Source of the DNA: an uncultured Coriobacteriaceae bacterium
Lineage (GTDB): Bacteria > Actinomycetota > Coriobacteriia > Coriobacteriales > Atopobiaceae
Reading direction: 5' to 3'
Length of the DNA: 50,127 bases
Assembly (NCBI GenBank): GCA_902793465.1
Contig: CADBDT010000014.1
Span: 1 to 50,127 of the forward strand
Positions 34,520-44,000 of the stretch are shown in pieces. A model generated the notes under the pieces. The model made no database searches. It was not told the origin of the DNA and saw only the letters and a program-made list of their open reading frames with translations. The stretch's first letter is position 1. Each line of letters begins with the position of its first letter. The position numbers and the translations under genes were made by a program.

Positions 34520-36904
34520 CTATCTACGGCGGAACAAGGCCACGACAGCGAGGCCTACTGCAAGCACTCCCATGCTTATGCCGCAAATAACAAGCGTCTC
34601 GGTCGTATAGGTCTTGTCTTCGGAAGCAGTAACATCCGATTCCGTTGCATCATCCGCGGCCTCTGGGGTGTCCGTCTTCGTCGAACCCTGTTCGTTGGGC
34701 ATCCCCTGTCCTGGTCGCGCGCCCTTACTCGGCCGCTCGCCCTGGTCGGCTTGTGCGTCCAAACCCGGCTGTTGTTCGTCGCCAGACTGCGCGCCGCCCT
34801 CGTTGGCATTGCCTCCGTCGTGTTGGCGCATGCCGCCGCCCTGCGCAAAGCCACCACCAAACGAGCTACTTTGCGTGTCGCCAGAAGAAAGTGCCACCTC
34901 GCTGAGCGTCACCTCCTCCGAAACGTCGCCAATAACTATGGTGTAGGCTTGTCCCTGCACCATTTCTGGGCAACTAACGTTAACGGAAGTAAAGCTGCAT
35001 GGCACCTCGTACGAGAGCAGCGTGTTTCCCGAAGCATCCTGAACGGCCACGGTCGTACCCGCTGGCGCGCCCGCGCTGTATCCATACAGGAGCGAGCATT
35101 GCGTTGAGCTGGAATCGAAGCCTTCCGCCATGGATGAGCCGCCACATGCAACAACGTTTCCGCCGCTTATGGTACAAACCCCACCGCTTTCGCTGCCGTA
35201 GTCGATGGCGCTGTTGCTGCCGTCACCCAGCATGCTTACGCGAATCGTGCCGCCGCTAACAATAATGTCGCCGTTGGAGTCCAGACCGTCCGCATCTCGG
35301 CCGGAGTCGTTAATTACGGTAATGCTTCCGCCGTTCACATGTATCCATGGGGTCACGGTATCCTCGGTGGACGTATTCGACTCGTCGTTTGCGCTGTTTG
35401 AGTTAGCGGAATTCGCTGCCTGAGCCTCTTGGGCACCTGGGCCGCCCTGCGAGATTGGCGATTGACTTCCCTCGGCCGTGGGCATCTGTCCATCAGGAGC
35501 ACCTTGTCCATCAGGAGCACCTTGTTCAGCGGGAACACCTTGTCCTTCTTGACCATTCTGTTCTCCATGCACCTGTCCGTTTGGAGGCGCTTGCCCACCA
35601 GGTCCGCCTTGGCCATTGTTTCTGCCGCCGGGGAATTGCTCGCCCTGTGTGGAATCGGCTTCCGCATGCGGCGTTTGGCTGTCAGCTGTGGATTCCTGTA
35701 TGTCCGCAGCCGAGGAAGCGTTGGCCTCATCTGTTGTCGAAGCGCCAGAATCTCCAGCACTCGAGCTAGACACACCCTCGCCACCTTGGCTATCGCCCTG
35801 GTTTTGGGGCATTCCCTGTGCGTCTCCTTTGCCGCCTGGTCCGCCGCCCATGCCGCCTCCGGGACCGCCACCCATGGCTTCTGAGCCGCCACCCGTGCTG
35901 GCGTTTAGGCCGTCGTCAGCCGGATACACCGTAAGGTCTCCACCCGTAACATCTATGTATGGCGCAGATATTCCCTCGTAACAAGAGCTAACCAAAACGG
36001 TTCCGTTGGATATTGTGCAGGTTCCGCCGGCCTTTATGCCATGATGTCCCTGCTCGGTGCCAGTGGCCACATCTATGTTTCCACCCGCTACGGTTACGTC
36101 ACCTACGGCCGTCATCCCCTCGTCTGCGCACGTAATGCCAATGTTGCCCGACTCGACGTACAGGTATCCATCCTCGTTGTCTACAGCAAAGCCATCGTCA
36201 CCAGCAGTAATGCCAACCGTCGCATTGCAGAGGCGCAGGCTGTCGTTGGCATGCAGACCATCTTTTACCGCATCAACAACAATGTTTCCGCCCGTCACAA
36301 CAAGGTCGTCGTTTGCGGAAATCCCGTGTTTGTAGTCAGCCTTTATTGTTAGGGAGCCGCCACCGTTTATTGTCAGATCGTCGTGCGCGAATATGGCACC
36401 GTCGGTATTGTCTTGCAAAGCGTCCTCGCTCATGGTGCTGCCGCACGTAAGGGTATTGGTCGTGCCATCTGCAAGCGTAAGGAACACCTTATCGGCCTGG
36501 TCAACCACAATGCAGGCGTCGTTGCTGTTAGAAACGCTAACCCCGTTAAGCTTAATCCGCACCTTGGAGTTGTCGTTTGCGTCAACCACTATGCTGCCCT
36601 CTTCGAGCGTCCCACTAATTTCATAGGAACCAGACGCACCAATGGTCACGTTGCCGTCCCATACATACGCGCCGCTGCCGGACACAGACGCCGTATTGCC
36701 CTCGAGCGTAATGCTCGTGGCTTTTGACGTATCCCAGCCACCGTCCAGGTCGTTGCACGTAAAGTAACTATCGTCGGAATGCGCCTCGGAGTCCGCGTCT
36801 ATCACCGACCTAAGTCCCAACGCCTCGCCGTTTGCAAACGCTATGGCTATGGCAATGGTCAACGCGGTAATCGCAAGCGCAATTGCATCAAAGTGCTTTC
36901 GCAT
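34520..36904 (-). CDS. Surface protein with DUF4353-type carbohydrate-binding beta-helix
   Basis: A 794-residue protein: a signal or anchor (residues 8-26), a beta-helical region with short repeated rungs (DDLTINGGGSLTI, NDDLVVTGGNIVV, DGYLYVESGNIGI and so on) to about residue 335, a Gly/Pro/Gln/Ser low-complexity region (EAMGGGPGGGMGGGPGG, then many GAPDGQ units), a second beta segment (540-640), another Gly/Gln/Asp-rich part and a C-terminal membrane helix ending in RRR. The beta-helical family is annotated as a carbohydrate-binding domain (DUF4353). It starts 9 bases after the DUF4956 gene, with AAGGAG 5 nt before the ATG, so the two are co-transcribed. Confidence 0.8.
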   Translation of the reverse strand: MRKHFDAIALAITALTIAIAIAFANGEALGLRSVIDADSEAHSDDSYFTCNDLDGGWDTSKATSITLEGNTASVSGSGAYVWDGNVTIGASGSYEISGTLEEGSIVVDANDNSKVRIKLNGVSVSNSNDACIVVDQADKVFLTLADGTTNTLTCGSTMSEDALQDNTDGAIFAHDDLTINGGGSLTIKADYKHGISANDDLVVTGGNIVVDAVKDGLHANDSLRLCNATVGITAGDDGFAVDNEDGYLYVESGNIGITCADEGMTAVGDVTVAGGNIDVATGTEQGHHGIKAGGTCTISNGTVLVSSCYEGISAPYIDVTGGDLTVYPADDGLNASTGGGSEAMGGGPGGGMGGGPGGKGDAQGMPQNQGDSQGGEGVSSSSAGDSGASTTDEANASSAADIQESTADSQTPHAEADSTQGEQFPGGRNNGQGGPGGQAPPNGQVHGEQNGQEGQGVPAEQGAPDGQGAPDGQMPTAEGSQSPISQGGPGAQEAQAANSANSNSANDESNTSTEDTVTPWIHVNGGSITVINDSGRDADGLDSNGDIIVSGGTIRVSMLGDGSNSAIDYGSESGGVCTISGGNVVACGGSSMAEGFDSSSTQCSLLYGYSAGAPAGTTVAVQDASGNTLLSYEVPCSFTSVNVSCPEMVQGQAYTIVIGDVSEEVTLSEVALSSGDTQSSSFGGGFAQGGGMRQHDGGNANEGGAQSGDEQQPGLDAQADQGERPSKGARPGQGMPNEQGSTKTDTPEAADDATESDVTASEDKTYTTETLVICGISMGVLAVGLAVVALFRRR

Positions 36905-36913
36905 GGGGGCTCC

Positions 36914-37585
36914 TTAGCCCATGTAGTCGCCGTTGTAGCTCACCAGCACGGCGCTCTGTACGCCCTGGATGTCGGAAAGAGCGTTTACGAAATCGGTGTT
37001 GTTGTCCTTAAGGCGCACCTCGAGGTTAAGCTCTACCACACCACGTTCTACGGTCTTGCTCTTAACCACGTTCTTGGTTACCTGATTGCCAAGAAACGCG
37101 AGAGCCTCCTTCTCGCTTGCTGAGTCGGTGCAGCGCAAAACCACGATGTAGGGATTGGACATGTCCTTGCGATTGGCAAAAAAGAGAATCACAAGGCCAA
37201 CCAGCACACTGCCAAACACCGCGAGGGGAATCATTCCCGCCGCCAATACGATGCCCGCAACAATGGACCAGAACAAAAACGCAATGTCCAATGGCTCCTT
37301 TATTGCCGTGCGAAAACGTACGATGGACAGGGCGCCCACCATACCAAGCGACAACACCACATTGCTTGTAACCGCCAGGATAACCAGGGTGGTAATCATC
37401 GTAAGCGCAACCAACGTTACGCCAAAGGTAGACGAGTACATAACGCCCGCGTACGTCTTCTTGTAAATGAGGTATATAAACAGACCCACGCCAAAGGCAA
37501 GCACAAGCGCCACGACCATGTCCAAGACGCTAACCGCACTCACGTTTTCCAAAAAACTCGACCTAAAGATGTCGTTGAATGTCAT
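36914..37585 (-). CDS. DUF4956 membrane protein
   Basis: A 223-residue protein with about four membrane helices (20-130) and the family signature MVGALSIVRFRTAIKEPLDIAFLFW, then a C-terminal soluble ferredoxin-like domain (NPYIVVLRC ... VELNLEVRLKDNN). DUF4956 genes are frequently found beside VTC-domain genes; the protein may be a membrane partner or channel for that enzyme. GGAG 8 nt before ATG 37585 supports this start over an upstream one at 37606. It lies between the VTC gene (67 bases upstream) and the surface-protein gene. Confidence 0.85.
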   Translation of the reverse strand: MTFNDIFRSSFLENVSAVSVLDMVVALVLAFGVGLFIYLIYKKTYAGVMYSSTFGVTLVALTMITTLVILAVTSNVVLSLGMVGALSIVRFRTAIKEPLDIAFLFWSIVAGIVLAAGMIPLAVFGSVLVGLVILFFANRKDMSNPYIVVLRCTDSASEKEALAFLGNQVTKNVVKSKTVERGVVELNLEVRLKDNNTDFVNALSDIQGVQSAVLVSYNGDYMG

Positions 37586-37652
37586 ATCAAAAGCTCCTAA
37601 ATACAAGTTTATAATTGCTAGCTAGGCACCGCGCCGCAAACCACAAGGCAAA

Positions 37653-38336
37653 CTATCCGTAGATGCGGCATTGCGCATATTTGGAAAATGCCGTCACGCG
37701 TCTTCCGGGCATCTGCACGCAGTCACGTATTATGCTGGGCAGATAGTCGTCCCACTTGACCTCCATTAGAATTGGGGCATCGCCTGCAGGAATGGTTACG
37801 CAGTCACTGTTGAGCAGGTCTGTGCAGTTGAGCCCCGTCCTTAGGTTGTAGTCAAACGTTACGCGCACGTTGCCCGGCGCATAGACGTAAGGCTCGCGCG
37901 TGTACTCCACAATGGTCTTGGGCCTTAAGCCCTGGTAACGCATCTTGCAGTAGAGCTCCTGCACCAACGGGCGATCTGGGCCCATCATCCACGAGTAGTC
38001 GCCACCAAGCAGGGCGCGAACCTCGTCCGCTGTAATAACCGCGCTGTACTTGGTTCCCAACCCGCTTCGCTTGCTCTTCTTTTCCAGGTGGATAAAGGAA
38101 GTATCGCCGTTGTATAGGCGAATACGAAACTTCTCTCGCATGTTTACACCGTCTATTTTTTCGCGCAGGGCAGTGTCGGAGGCGTTGTCAAAATACAGGC
38201 TGCGAATGAGGTACTTCCCACCTTTTGCATGGCGGTCCAAGGTCATTACGGCACGCGTACGTGCGCGAATGGATAACAGATCCATATATGAGATCGTGTG
38301 CTTCCATTCGTGCCTATATCGAATGTCTTCGTTCAT
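37653..38336 (-). CDS. VTC-domain polyphosphate polymerase
   Basis: A 227-residue tunnel-fold protein. It shows the VTC pattern: RHEWKH at the start, IRSLYFDN, KFRIRLYNGD, LEKKSK, VEYTREPY, ILMEVKWDDYLP and AFSKYAQCR. In yeast, VTC4 polymerises polyphosphate from ATP; bacterial members are assumed to do the same but few have been tested. AGGAGG 8 nt before ATG 38336 supports this start over GTG 38345. It is the first gene of the VTC-DUF4956-carbohydrate-binding set; polyphosphate could be made at, or moved through, the membrane by this set (inference). Confidence 0.85.
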   Translation of the reverse strand: MNEDIRYRHEWKHTISYMDLLSIRARTRAVMTLDRHAKGGKYLIRSLYFDNASDTALREKIDGVNMREKFRIRLYNGDTSFIHLEKKSKRSGLGTKYSAVITADEVRALLGGDYSWMMGPDRPLVQELYCKMRYQGLRPKTIVEYTREPYVYAPGNVRVTFDYNLRTGLNCTDLLNSDCVTIPAGDAPILMEVKWDDYLPSIIRDCVQMPGRRVTAFSKYAQCRIYG

Positions 38337-38509
38337 TAGTTCCACCTCCTCTCTAACTCTAATGTTGATGGTGCGAGATTGGAGAGTGGCCGCAGAATAG
38401 GAATAGGCACTAAAGCTAAAAAACGTTTAATCGAAACTGAATTTCGCTTTCGTTTGGGAGGGTTAGGCGGTTGTCCCTCGGCAGGCCGTCTGAAAACGGG
38501 GTGTCGCCT

Positions 38510-38522
38510 GGGGATACTCCCC
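38510..38522. repeat. Family 2 element, single palindrome
   Basis: One GGGGATACTCCCC followed by TGCAT, 28 bases from the paired element at 38551. The 378-base gap 38337-38714 also holds that pair; the rest (38337-38500) is the leader of the VTC gene and shows no gene or clear promoter. Confidence 0.65.
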
Positions 38523-38550
38523 TGCATCATTTAGTTAATGGTCCGGGGGA

Positions 38551-38660
38551 GCTGTGCACATCGGGGATACTCCCCATCGGGTACATCGCGAGCAGGGCTT
38601 TCGTTGGGGTCCGGCTCATCCGCGATGTACCCGCAGGGGAGTATCCCCAATGTGCACAGC
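38551..38660. repeat. Family 2 paired hairpin (GGGGATACTCCCC sub-type)
   Basis: Arms 38551-38590 and 38621-38660. From outside in: GCTGTGCACAT paired with ATGTGCACAGC (copy-specific), GGGGATACTCCCC paired with GGGGAGTATCCCC, an ATC/GCA mismatch, then GGGTACATCGCG paired with CGCGATGTACCC (shared with the copy at 44622). The loop is 30 nt. It lies 54 bases after the SpoIIE-phosphatase stop. Confidence 0.9.
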
Positions 38661-38714
38661 GCTAACTTAATGGCGCATAGGTTGACAATTTTTTACGATG
38701 TCTTATACGGAACG

Positions 38715-40244
38715 CTACCCCTCGGATATGCCCCTGTATTCAATGCAGACCATCGTAAGGTCGTCAAACTGTTCTGCTCCGCCCACAAACACATCCACGG
38801 ACTCGCGCACCATACCGAGTATCTCGGTTGGGTTCGCCTGCCTTGTGTTGAGCGCCTCGATCATTCGGTCGGTTCCAAACATTTCGTTGTTGTCGTTCGT
38901 AGCCTCTGGCACGCCGTCGGTGTAAACAAAGATCTTGTCTCCCACACCGAGCTCCAACTCGTAGTCCCTGTAAGGCATGCCATCCATTCCGCCAAGAACA
39001 AAGCCGTGCTTGTCCTTAAACAGGTCGAACCTTCCCTCTTGCTTGCGATATATTGCCGGGTACTCGTGTCCCGCACTCGAGCAGTTCATCTTTCCGGTGG
39101 ATATTTCCAGGATGCCAATCCATACCGTTACGAACATCTCCATCTTGTTCTGGGCGCAAAGCGAGTCGTTTGCGCGCGCAAGAACCTCCGAGGCGCTTAT
39201 GCCCATCATCGCATAGTTTTGGACTATGGTCTTGGATATCATCATAAAGAGCGCGGCAGGCACGCCCTTACCGCTTACGTCCGCAATAACTATTCCCAGG
39301 TGGTCGTCGTCAATCATAAAGAAGTCGTAAAAGTCGCCACCGACCTCCTTTGCCGGGTCCATGCTCGCATAGAGGTCAAACTCCGGCCTGTTTGGAAATG
39401 CCGGAAAGATTGACGGAAGCATGCTCGCCTGGATCTCGGTTGCCATATTGAGCTCGGTCTGCGTGGCGGCAAGCTTGCTGTTTTTGTCGTTGAATATTAT
39501 GCAATACATAATGACGAGCGACATAAGGACCATGCCATACTGGGATGCGTTTCCAAACGTGCCCATAACCAACGCGTAGTCTGCAAGCGGCAGTAATATA
39601 AACGTAAGGGCAGCGGCCTTCTGGTTGCGCGGGCTCTCGCTCCTTACTATGAGTATTGCCGTAACAATAGACACCACAATAAGGTATATGTCCTCTGCTG
39701 CCGAAGCATCCGTTGCGTGATATGCTCCAGACGCATCTACGAAAAACGTAACGGGAACAAAAACGTTGGACAACAGCACGACGGTTTGAAGCACCATCAG
39801 GATGGGGACTCCCTTTTGTGCCAGCTCCGCCAGTTTGCCCTTGAAACCGAGCGTCTCTCGCACATAGTTATAGAAAAAGAAGATCATTACGAGGTCAATA
39901 AGCTTGCTAGCAAGGCAGAGCGCAAAGGTCAGCTTTGCCGAGTCGGGGACACCTATGGTGTAGTACATTAACGCATTGGCCGCAAAGCCGGAGCTCACCA
40001 AGAAGACGAGGGTCCTAAAAGCTCGTGTGCCTTCTCCCTCCTGTTTCATGCAGCCAAAGAACAGAGCCGCACAAACAAACGACCCCATTACGTCCATGCC
40101 AAAGTCAAACATGTATGGCTGCATCCTTGCGACAGTCTGGGAATCCGCATACCCCACACAAACGAGGAAAAAGAGCAAAACAGCGACACCGATGGTAAAT
40201 ATAAGCCCAATCAACACGGTTTGCTTCTTAATCTTTTTAAGCAT
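38715..40244 (-). CDS. Membrane-bound SpoIIE/PP2C (RsbU-like) phosphatase
   Basis: A 509-residue protein. Residues 10-265 hold about seven to eight membrane helices, an uncharacterised sensor region. A short linker (QTELNMATEIQASMLPSIFPAF) typical of RsbU-like proteins follows, then the SpoIIE catalytic domain with VGGDFYDFF, VIADVSGKGVPAALFM, the NCSSAGHEYPAI region, VYTDGVPEA and EQFDDLTMVCIEY. The metal-binding aspartates are kept. Such enzymes usually dephosphorylate STAS anti-anti-sigma factors, but no STAS or RsbW-like gene is in the window. A small gene of unknown function lies 53 bases upstream on the same strand and may be co-transcribed. Confidence 0.87.
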   Translation of the reverse strand: MLKKIKKQTVLIGLIFTIGVAVLLFFLVCVGYADSQTVARMQPYMFDFGMDVMGSFVCAALFFGCMKQEGEGTRAFRTLVFLVSSGFAANALMYYTIGVPDSAKLTFALCLASKLIDLVMIFFFYNYVRETLGFKGKLAELAQKGVPILMVLQTVVLLSNVFVPVTFFVDASGAYHATDASAAEDIYLIVVSIVTAILIVRSESPRNQKAAALTFILLPLADYALVMGTFGNASQYGMVLMSLVIMYCIIFNDKNSKLAATQTELNMATEIQASMLPSIFPAFPNRPEFDLYASMDPAKEVGGDFYDFFMIDDDHLGIVIADVSGKGVPAALFMMISKTIVQNYAMMGISASEVLARANDSLCAQNKMEMFVTVWIGILEISTGKMNCSSAGHEYPAIYRKQEGRFDLFKDKHGFVLGGMDGMPYRDYELELGVGDKIFVYTDGVPEATNDNNEMFGTDRMIEALNTRQANPTEILGMVRESVDVFVGGAEQFDDLTMVCIEYRGISEG

Positions 40245-40297
40245 ACGTACTTCTTTCCGTCAGCACACCATTGCGTTTTATTCTAGCGCCTTAGCGT

Positions 40298-40642
40298 TTA
40301 TTCTCCGCCAAAAACAGGAAGGTCCAGCGCAGCAATTCCCTTTTGCACTGCAGAAAGACCGTCGAGCGCGCATTTGCCCACAAACTCTTGCAGGTTGGCC
40401 AGCTCCTCCTTTATGCGGACAGCCCTGTCGTCGAGCACAATGCCGGCACCATCGCGGACCGCTCGCTTAACCTGCTCCTCTAAGAACGCGTCCACGTCCT
40501 CTATGCCAAACGTACCGCCAACTCGCTCCGCCACATCGCGCACGTCGTTCTGCAGGCCCTCTTGCTGCAGCTTCTTGAACTCTAGTATTACGGGAATGAG
40601 CTTTAGCAGGGCGGACAGTTGAATACCAGATGTGTTTTGCAT
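40298..40642 (-). CDS. Small helical protein of unknown function
   Basis: A 114-residue protein, mostly predicted helix (LSALLKLIPVILEFKKLQQEG ... RIKEELANLQEFVGKCAL), acidic overall, with no signal peptide. ATG 40642 is chosen because AGAAGGAGG lies 9 nt upstream; the frame extends further up but the added residues are basic and disordered. It probably shares a transcript with the membrane SpoIIE phosphatase downstream. I do not recognise the family; an adaptor or regulator of the phosphatase is only a guess from position. Confidence 0.65.
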   Translation of the reverse strand: MQNTSGIQLSALLKLIPVILEFKKLQQEGLQNDVRDVAERVGGTFGIEDVDAFLEEQVKRAVRDGAGIVLDDRAVRIKEELANLQEFVGKCALDGLSAVQKGIAALDLPVFGGE

Positions 40643-40802
40643 AACGCATTGCCTCCTTCTGGCTGGAATTGTTGTTTGGCGCCTGTGTGCATGAGCATTA
40701 TGCACCGTTTGGCACCCTTTAGCAGAGCTCATTTTCGAGCGAGCAGCATTTCGGCCAATAACGCCTGGTGTTAGCGCCTGGAGACCGTCCAAAAACGCAG
40801 GG

Positions 40803-40910
40803 GCGTGTTTAACAAAGGGGATGCCCCCAAACCATTTAGTCAGTGCGACTGAGGGGACACTCCCACGACCTAGCTAAATGGCGGAGGGGTGCCCACCTTG
40901 TTAAACACGC
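40803..40910. repeat. Family 2 paired hairpin in a divergent promoter region
   Basis: It lies in the 412-base gap 40643-41054 between two divergently read genes; no gene was seen there. The outer arms GCGTGTTTAACAA and TTGTTAAACACGC pair, then GGGGATGCCCCC faces GGGGTGCCC, then CCATTTAG pairs with CTAAATGG. The loop (about 34 nt) contains a further palindrome, GGGGACACTCCC. Unlike other copies it follows no stop codon. Confidence 0.75.
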
Positions 40911-41014
40911 AGGAGTCCGTAGCCCCGCACATGCCATATTACACATATTGCCCCTTTGCAAACCTTGGGCGAAAAAAGCTACAAGTCCGCTAGTTATTAG
41001 TTGATTCTTGCTGG

Positions 41015-41020
41015 TATAGT
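41015..41020 (+). promoter_or_regulatory. Extended -10 promoter of the large surface-protein gene
   Basis: TATAGT is preceded by TGG (TG plus one base, an extended -10), 34 bases before the ATG at 41055. A weak TAGTTA lies 18 nt upstream. GGAG 6 nt before the ATG serves as ribosome site. Confidence 0.5.
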
Positions 41021-41054
41021 TACCTAAATCGGCACAAAACAATCGGAGAACACA

Positions 41055-44000
41055 ATGAAGCACTCACAGCTCAAAACGCGCTACCAAGCAATCGTAAGTG
41101 CAATCCTTTCCATTGCGATGGTCTTGTCGCTTGTGCCAACGCAGGGGCTCGCAGAGGCCGTGCAGCCAGAGCCAACGGGCAACTTGCAGACGCCCACCGG
41201 TCAGGTTGCAAACAATGCGGACCAGCCAGACAACGCAGCTGGCAACAATACGAACAACACCCAAAACAAAAACGATCAGAACGAAGGCAAGCAGGACGAC
41301 AACAACCAGAGCGATGGCAAGCCGGGCGAAAACGACCCCGGCGAGGAAGAGCTCAAGGGCGAAGAGGAGCTTAAGGAAGGGCAACAGGACGACCAGAAGT
41401 CGCTCAATACCGAAGCACTAGGCGTTGCGGCCGAGTCGAACAACAACGGCGCCGGCGTTCGCGCGGAGGCCGTCGATCCCCACGACATAAAGGTAACGGT
41501 GGGCCTGCCCTCCGAATCCAACGTAAAGCAGGATCTTGCGGTAGCCCTCACCTACAACGACAACTTTTTTGCACAGCCGTCGAGCACCTTCAACAACGAC
41601 CTCGCATACGCGTCCACCTGCATGGCCTCCGCAGCCGACAACTCCAACGAGGGCGGCAACAACTACAGCCTCAAGTCCAAGAACATCGTGTCGTTCTTGC
41701 AGCAGATCGGCTGCGTGGACGTGCAGACCAACGACGGCTACAACTACAAGCCAATGGAGAAGGCCAACATCGGCGTCGCCATTGGCTACAAGGACGTTAA
41801 GCTCAACAACACCAACTACCGCCTGTTCGTCTGTGCCGCACGCGGCGGCGGCTACGAGGAGGAATGGGCCACAAACATGCGCGTGGGCACCGAGAGCGAC
41901 GCAACGGGCTTCCAGGAGGCGCGCGACGGGGCGCTGGGCTTTATTATGCCCTACATCCAGGAGCACACCAAAAACCTCAACGGCGACGTAAACGTAAAGA
42001 TCTGGGCCAGCGGCTACTGCCGTGGCGGCTCCACGATCAACCTGGCCATGGGCTGGCTCAACAAATGGGTATACGAGCGCAACAACGGCCACACATTCAA
42101 CAATCTCGCATACACCCAAAACTACAACGCCGAGCACTCGGTATTTGGCGCCTCTTATAGCCAATCCGATGGACGCTACACGCAAACGGTGAGCTTTTCG
42201 CCCAAAAAGGACGGCGGCTACCTCCCCAGCAACGTGAAGCTTACCAACGATGACCTGTACTGCTACCCCGTAAACTGCCCCTTTGCGGCCGACGGCACCG
42301 ACGTGAACAACTACGAGGGTCTCATGAAGGGCTTCCACAACCTCATCAACCCCGACGACTGGTTCCCACAGGTGGTCATGGACTGGTGGGGCTTCAAGCG
42401 CTACGGCTACACGCAGGACCACGACATCACCGGAACATATACAGAGGATGGCAGTTTTAACAAAGAGCGCAACAAGAGCGTGTGGGATCCTAGCGACCCC
42501 ACGCGCATGAACGCCGTCAACGACATGATTAAGCGCCTCAAGCAGGTTGACTCCAGCACCGCCTTCAACTCCACCTACTTCCGCCAGCACTACTTCTCCA
42601 AGGCGTCCGTAATCACGAACACCGCAAAGAAGGTAAAAACGTGGATTTTGAACCAACTCAAGAAGATCGTGGGCGGCAAACAGGACGCGCTCCCCGACAT
42701 CTTCCAGATCTCCATTGACGATAAGGGCGAGGGCAATCAGTTCTACAGCAAGGGCAAGGAGCTCAAGTACAACCAGGGCGGCTACTACCAGGAGTTCATG
42801 AAGTTCCTGCTCAATTCGGCAGGCTTCCCCGAAGGCGGCACCGCTGCCAGGAAGTACTACGTAGAAAACTACCAGGACGCCTTTTTTGACCTTATGGGTT
42901 GGGCATTGGGCCAGCCGCTCGAAGTGCGCGAGAAGTTTGGCAAAACAACGTCGGGCAACATCAAGGCCGCGTTTAAGCAGATGCAGGACGAGGGCGTACA
43001 GCAGCTAAAGGACGCCAACAAATTCCTTGGGGCACTTGGCACGCTGACCACCACCACAGTTGGCACCTACATTGGTTATGTGGTTGCCGCAGTTTGGTCG
43101 ATAAACGACTCAGAAGCCAAGATTCCCGCCGATCTTATTGGTCGCACGCTCAAGCTTACATTCAACCAACTCGGCATCAAGTACACGGAGGGCCAGGTCC
43201 AGCGCGCTTCCAAGGCTATAGGCAAACTTGCGTATGGCTTCTACGACAAGGAGCAGGGCATCGCGAAATTCTGCTTCTTCCACGCGCTCACCATGTACAA
43301 GGCGGGCGGCTCCATTCCGCAGTCGCACTGGCCCGAGCAGTCGCTGGCATGGTTTGCGCAGTGCAAGCCAAACAGTTCTGTCGTAAAGCCGAAAGACACG
43401 GTAAAGAAAGAGCAGTCCGTACGAGCGGAATCGAACGGCGGCATAAAGCTGCAGGCAGAAGACGCGGCAGTGCAAGAACACGATGTACATGCCTACTTTG
43501 ACGAGGATCCCGGCAGCCTGTACGCGCAGGGCGAACGCTCCAACGGCGAGATTCTGGGCGTCGTGGACATGCCCGATTCGTACTACGACGAGAGCATAAT
43601 TATAACCAGCTGGAACTTGTACGACTTCCAGGACTTCTTTGATAGCAAACCACCGCTTAAGACTGTTCCGGCTAACTACGAGCTAGAAGCCAGCGATCCC
43701 GAGTTTATAATTCTTACCCCCAACGTGGAACATGTGCCCTTCAAGCACGTAAACCTCTGGCTCAACAAGGCCATGACCGGCTTTGACAAGGACATTAAGA
43801 TTGGCGAGTTTAACGTATATGACGGAGGCTACTACTACATTGCCTACACTTCCCTGCCCGACGGCATAAGCGACGAAGGCTTTGACGTCCTGTACTACGG
43901 CGACAATGAGAACCTTGTAAAGAAGGAAGGCGTAAGCCTGCAAGGCTGGGTAACCGCAGCCGAGGACGAGGATCAGATGACCGGCTTCTTGCCCGACGAC

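Noticed and set aside
41418..42656. A 412-codon open frame on the minus strand inside the large surface-protein gene
   Set aside because: It mirrors the strong third-position C bias of the sense gene, gives a Val/Gly/Ala-rich product without motifs, and has no supporting ribosome site.
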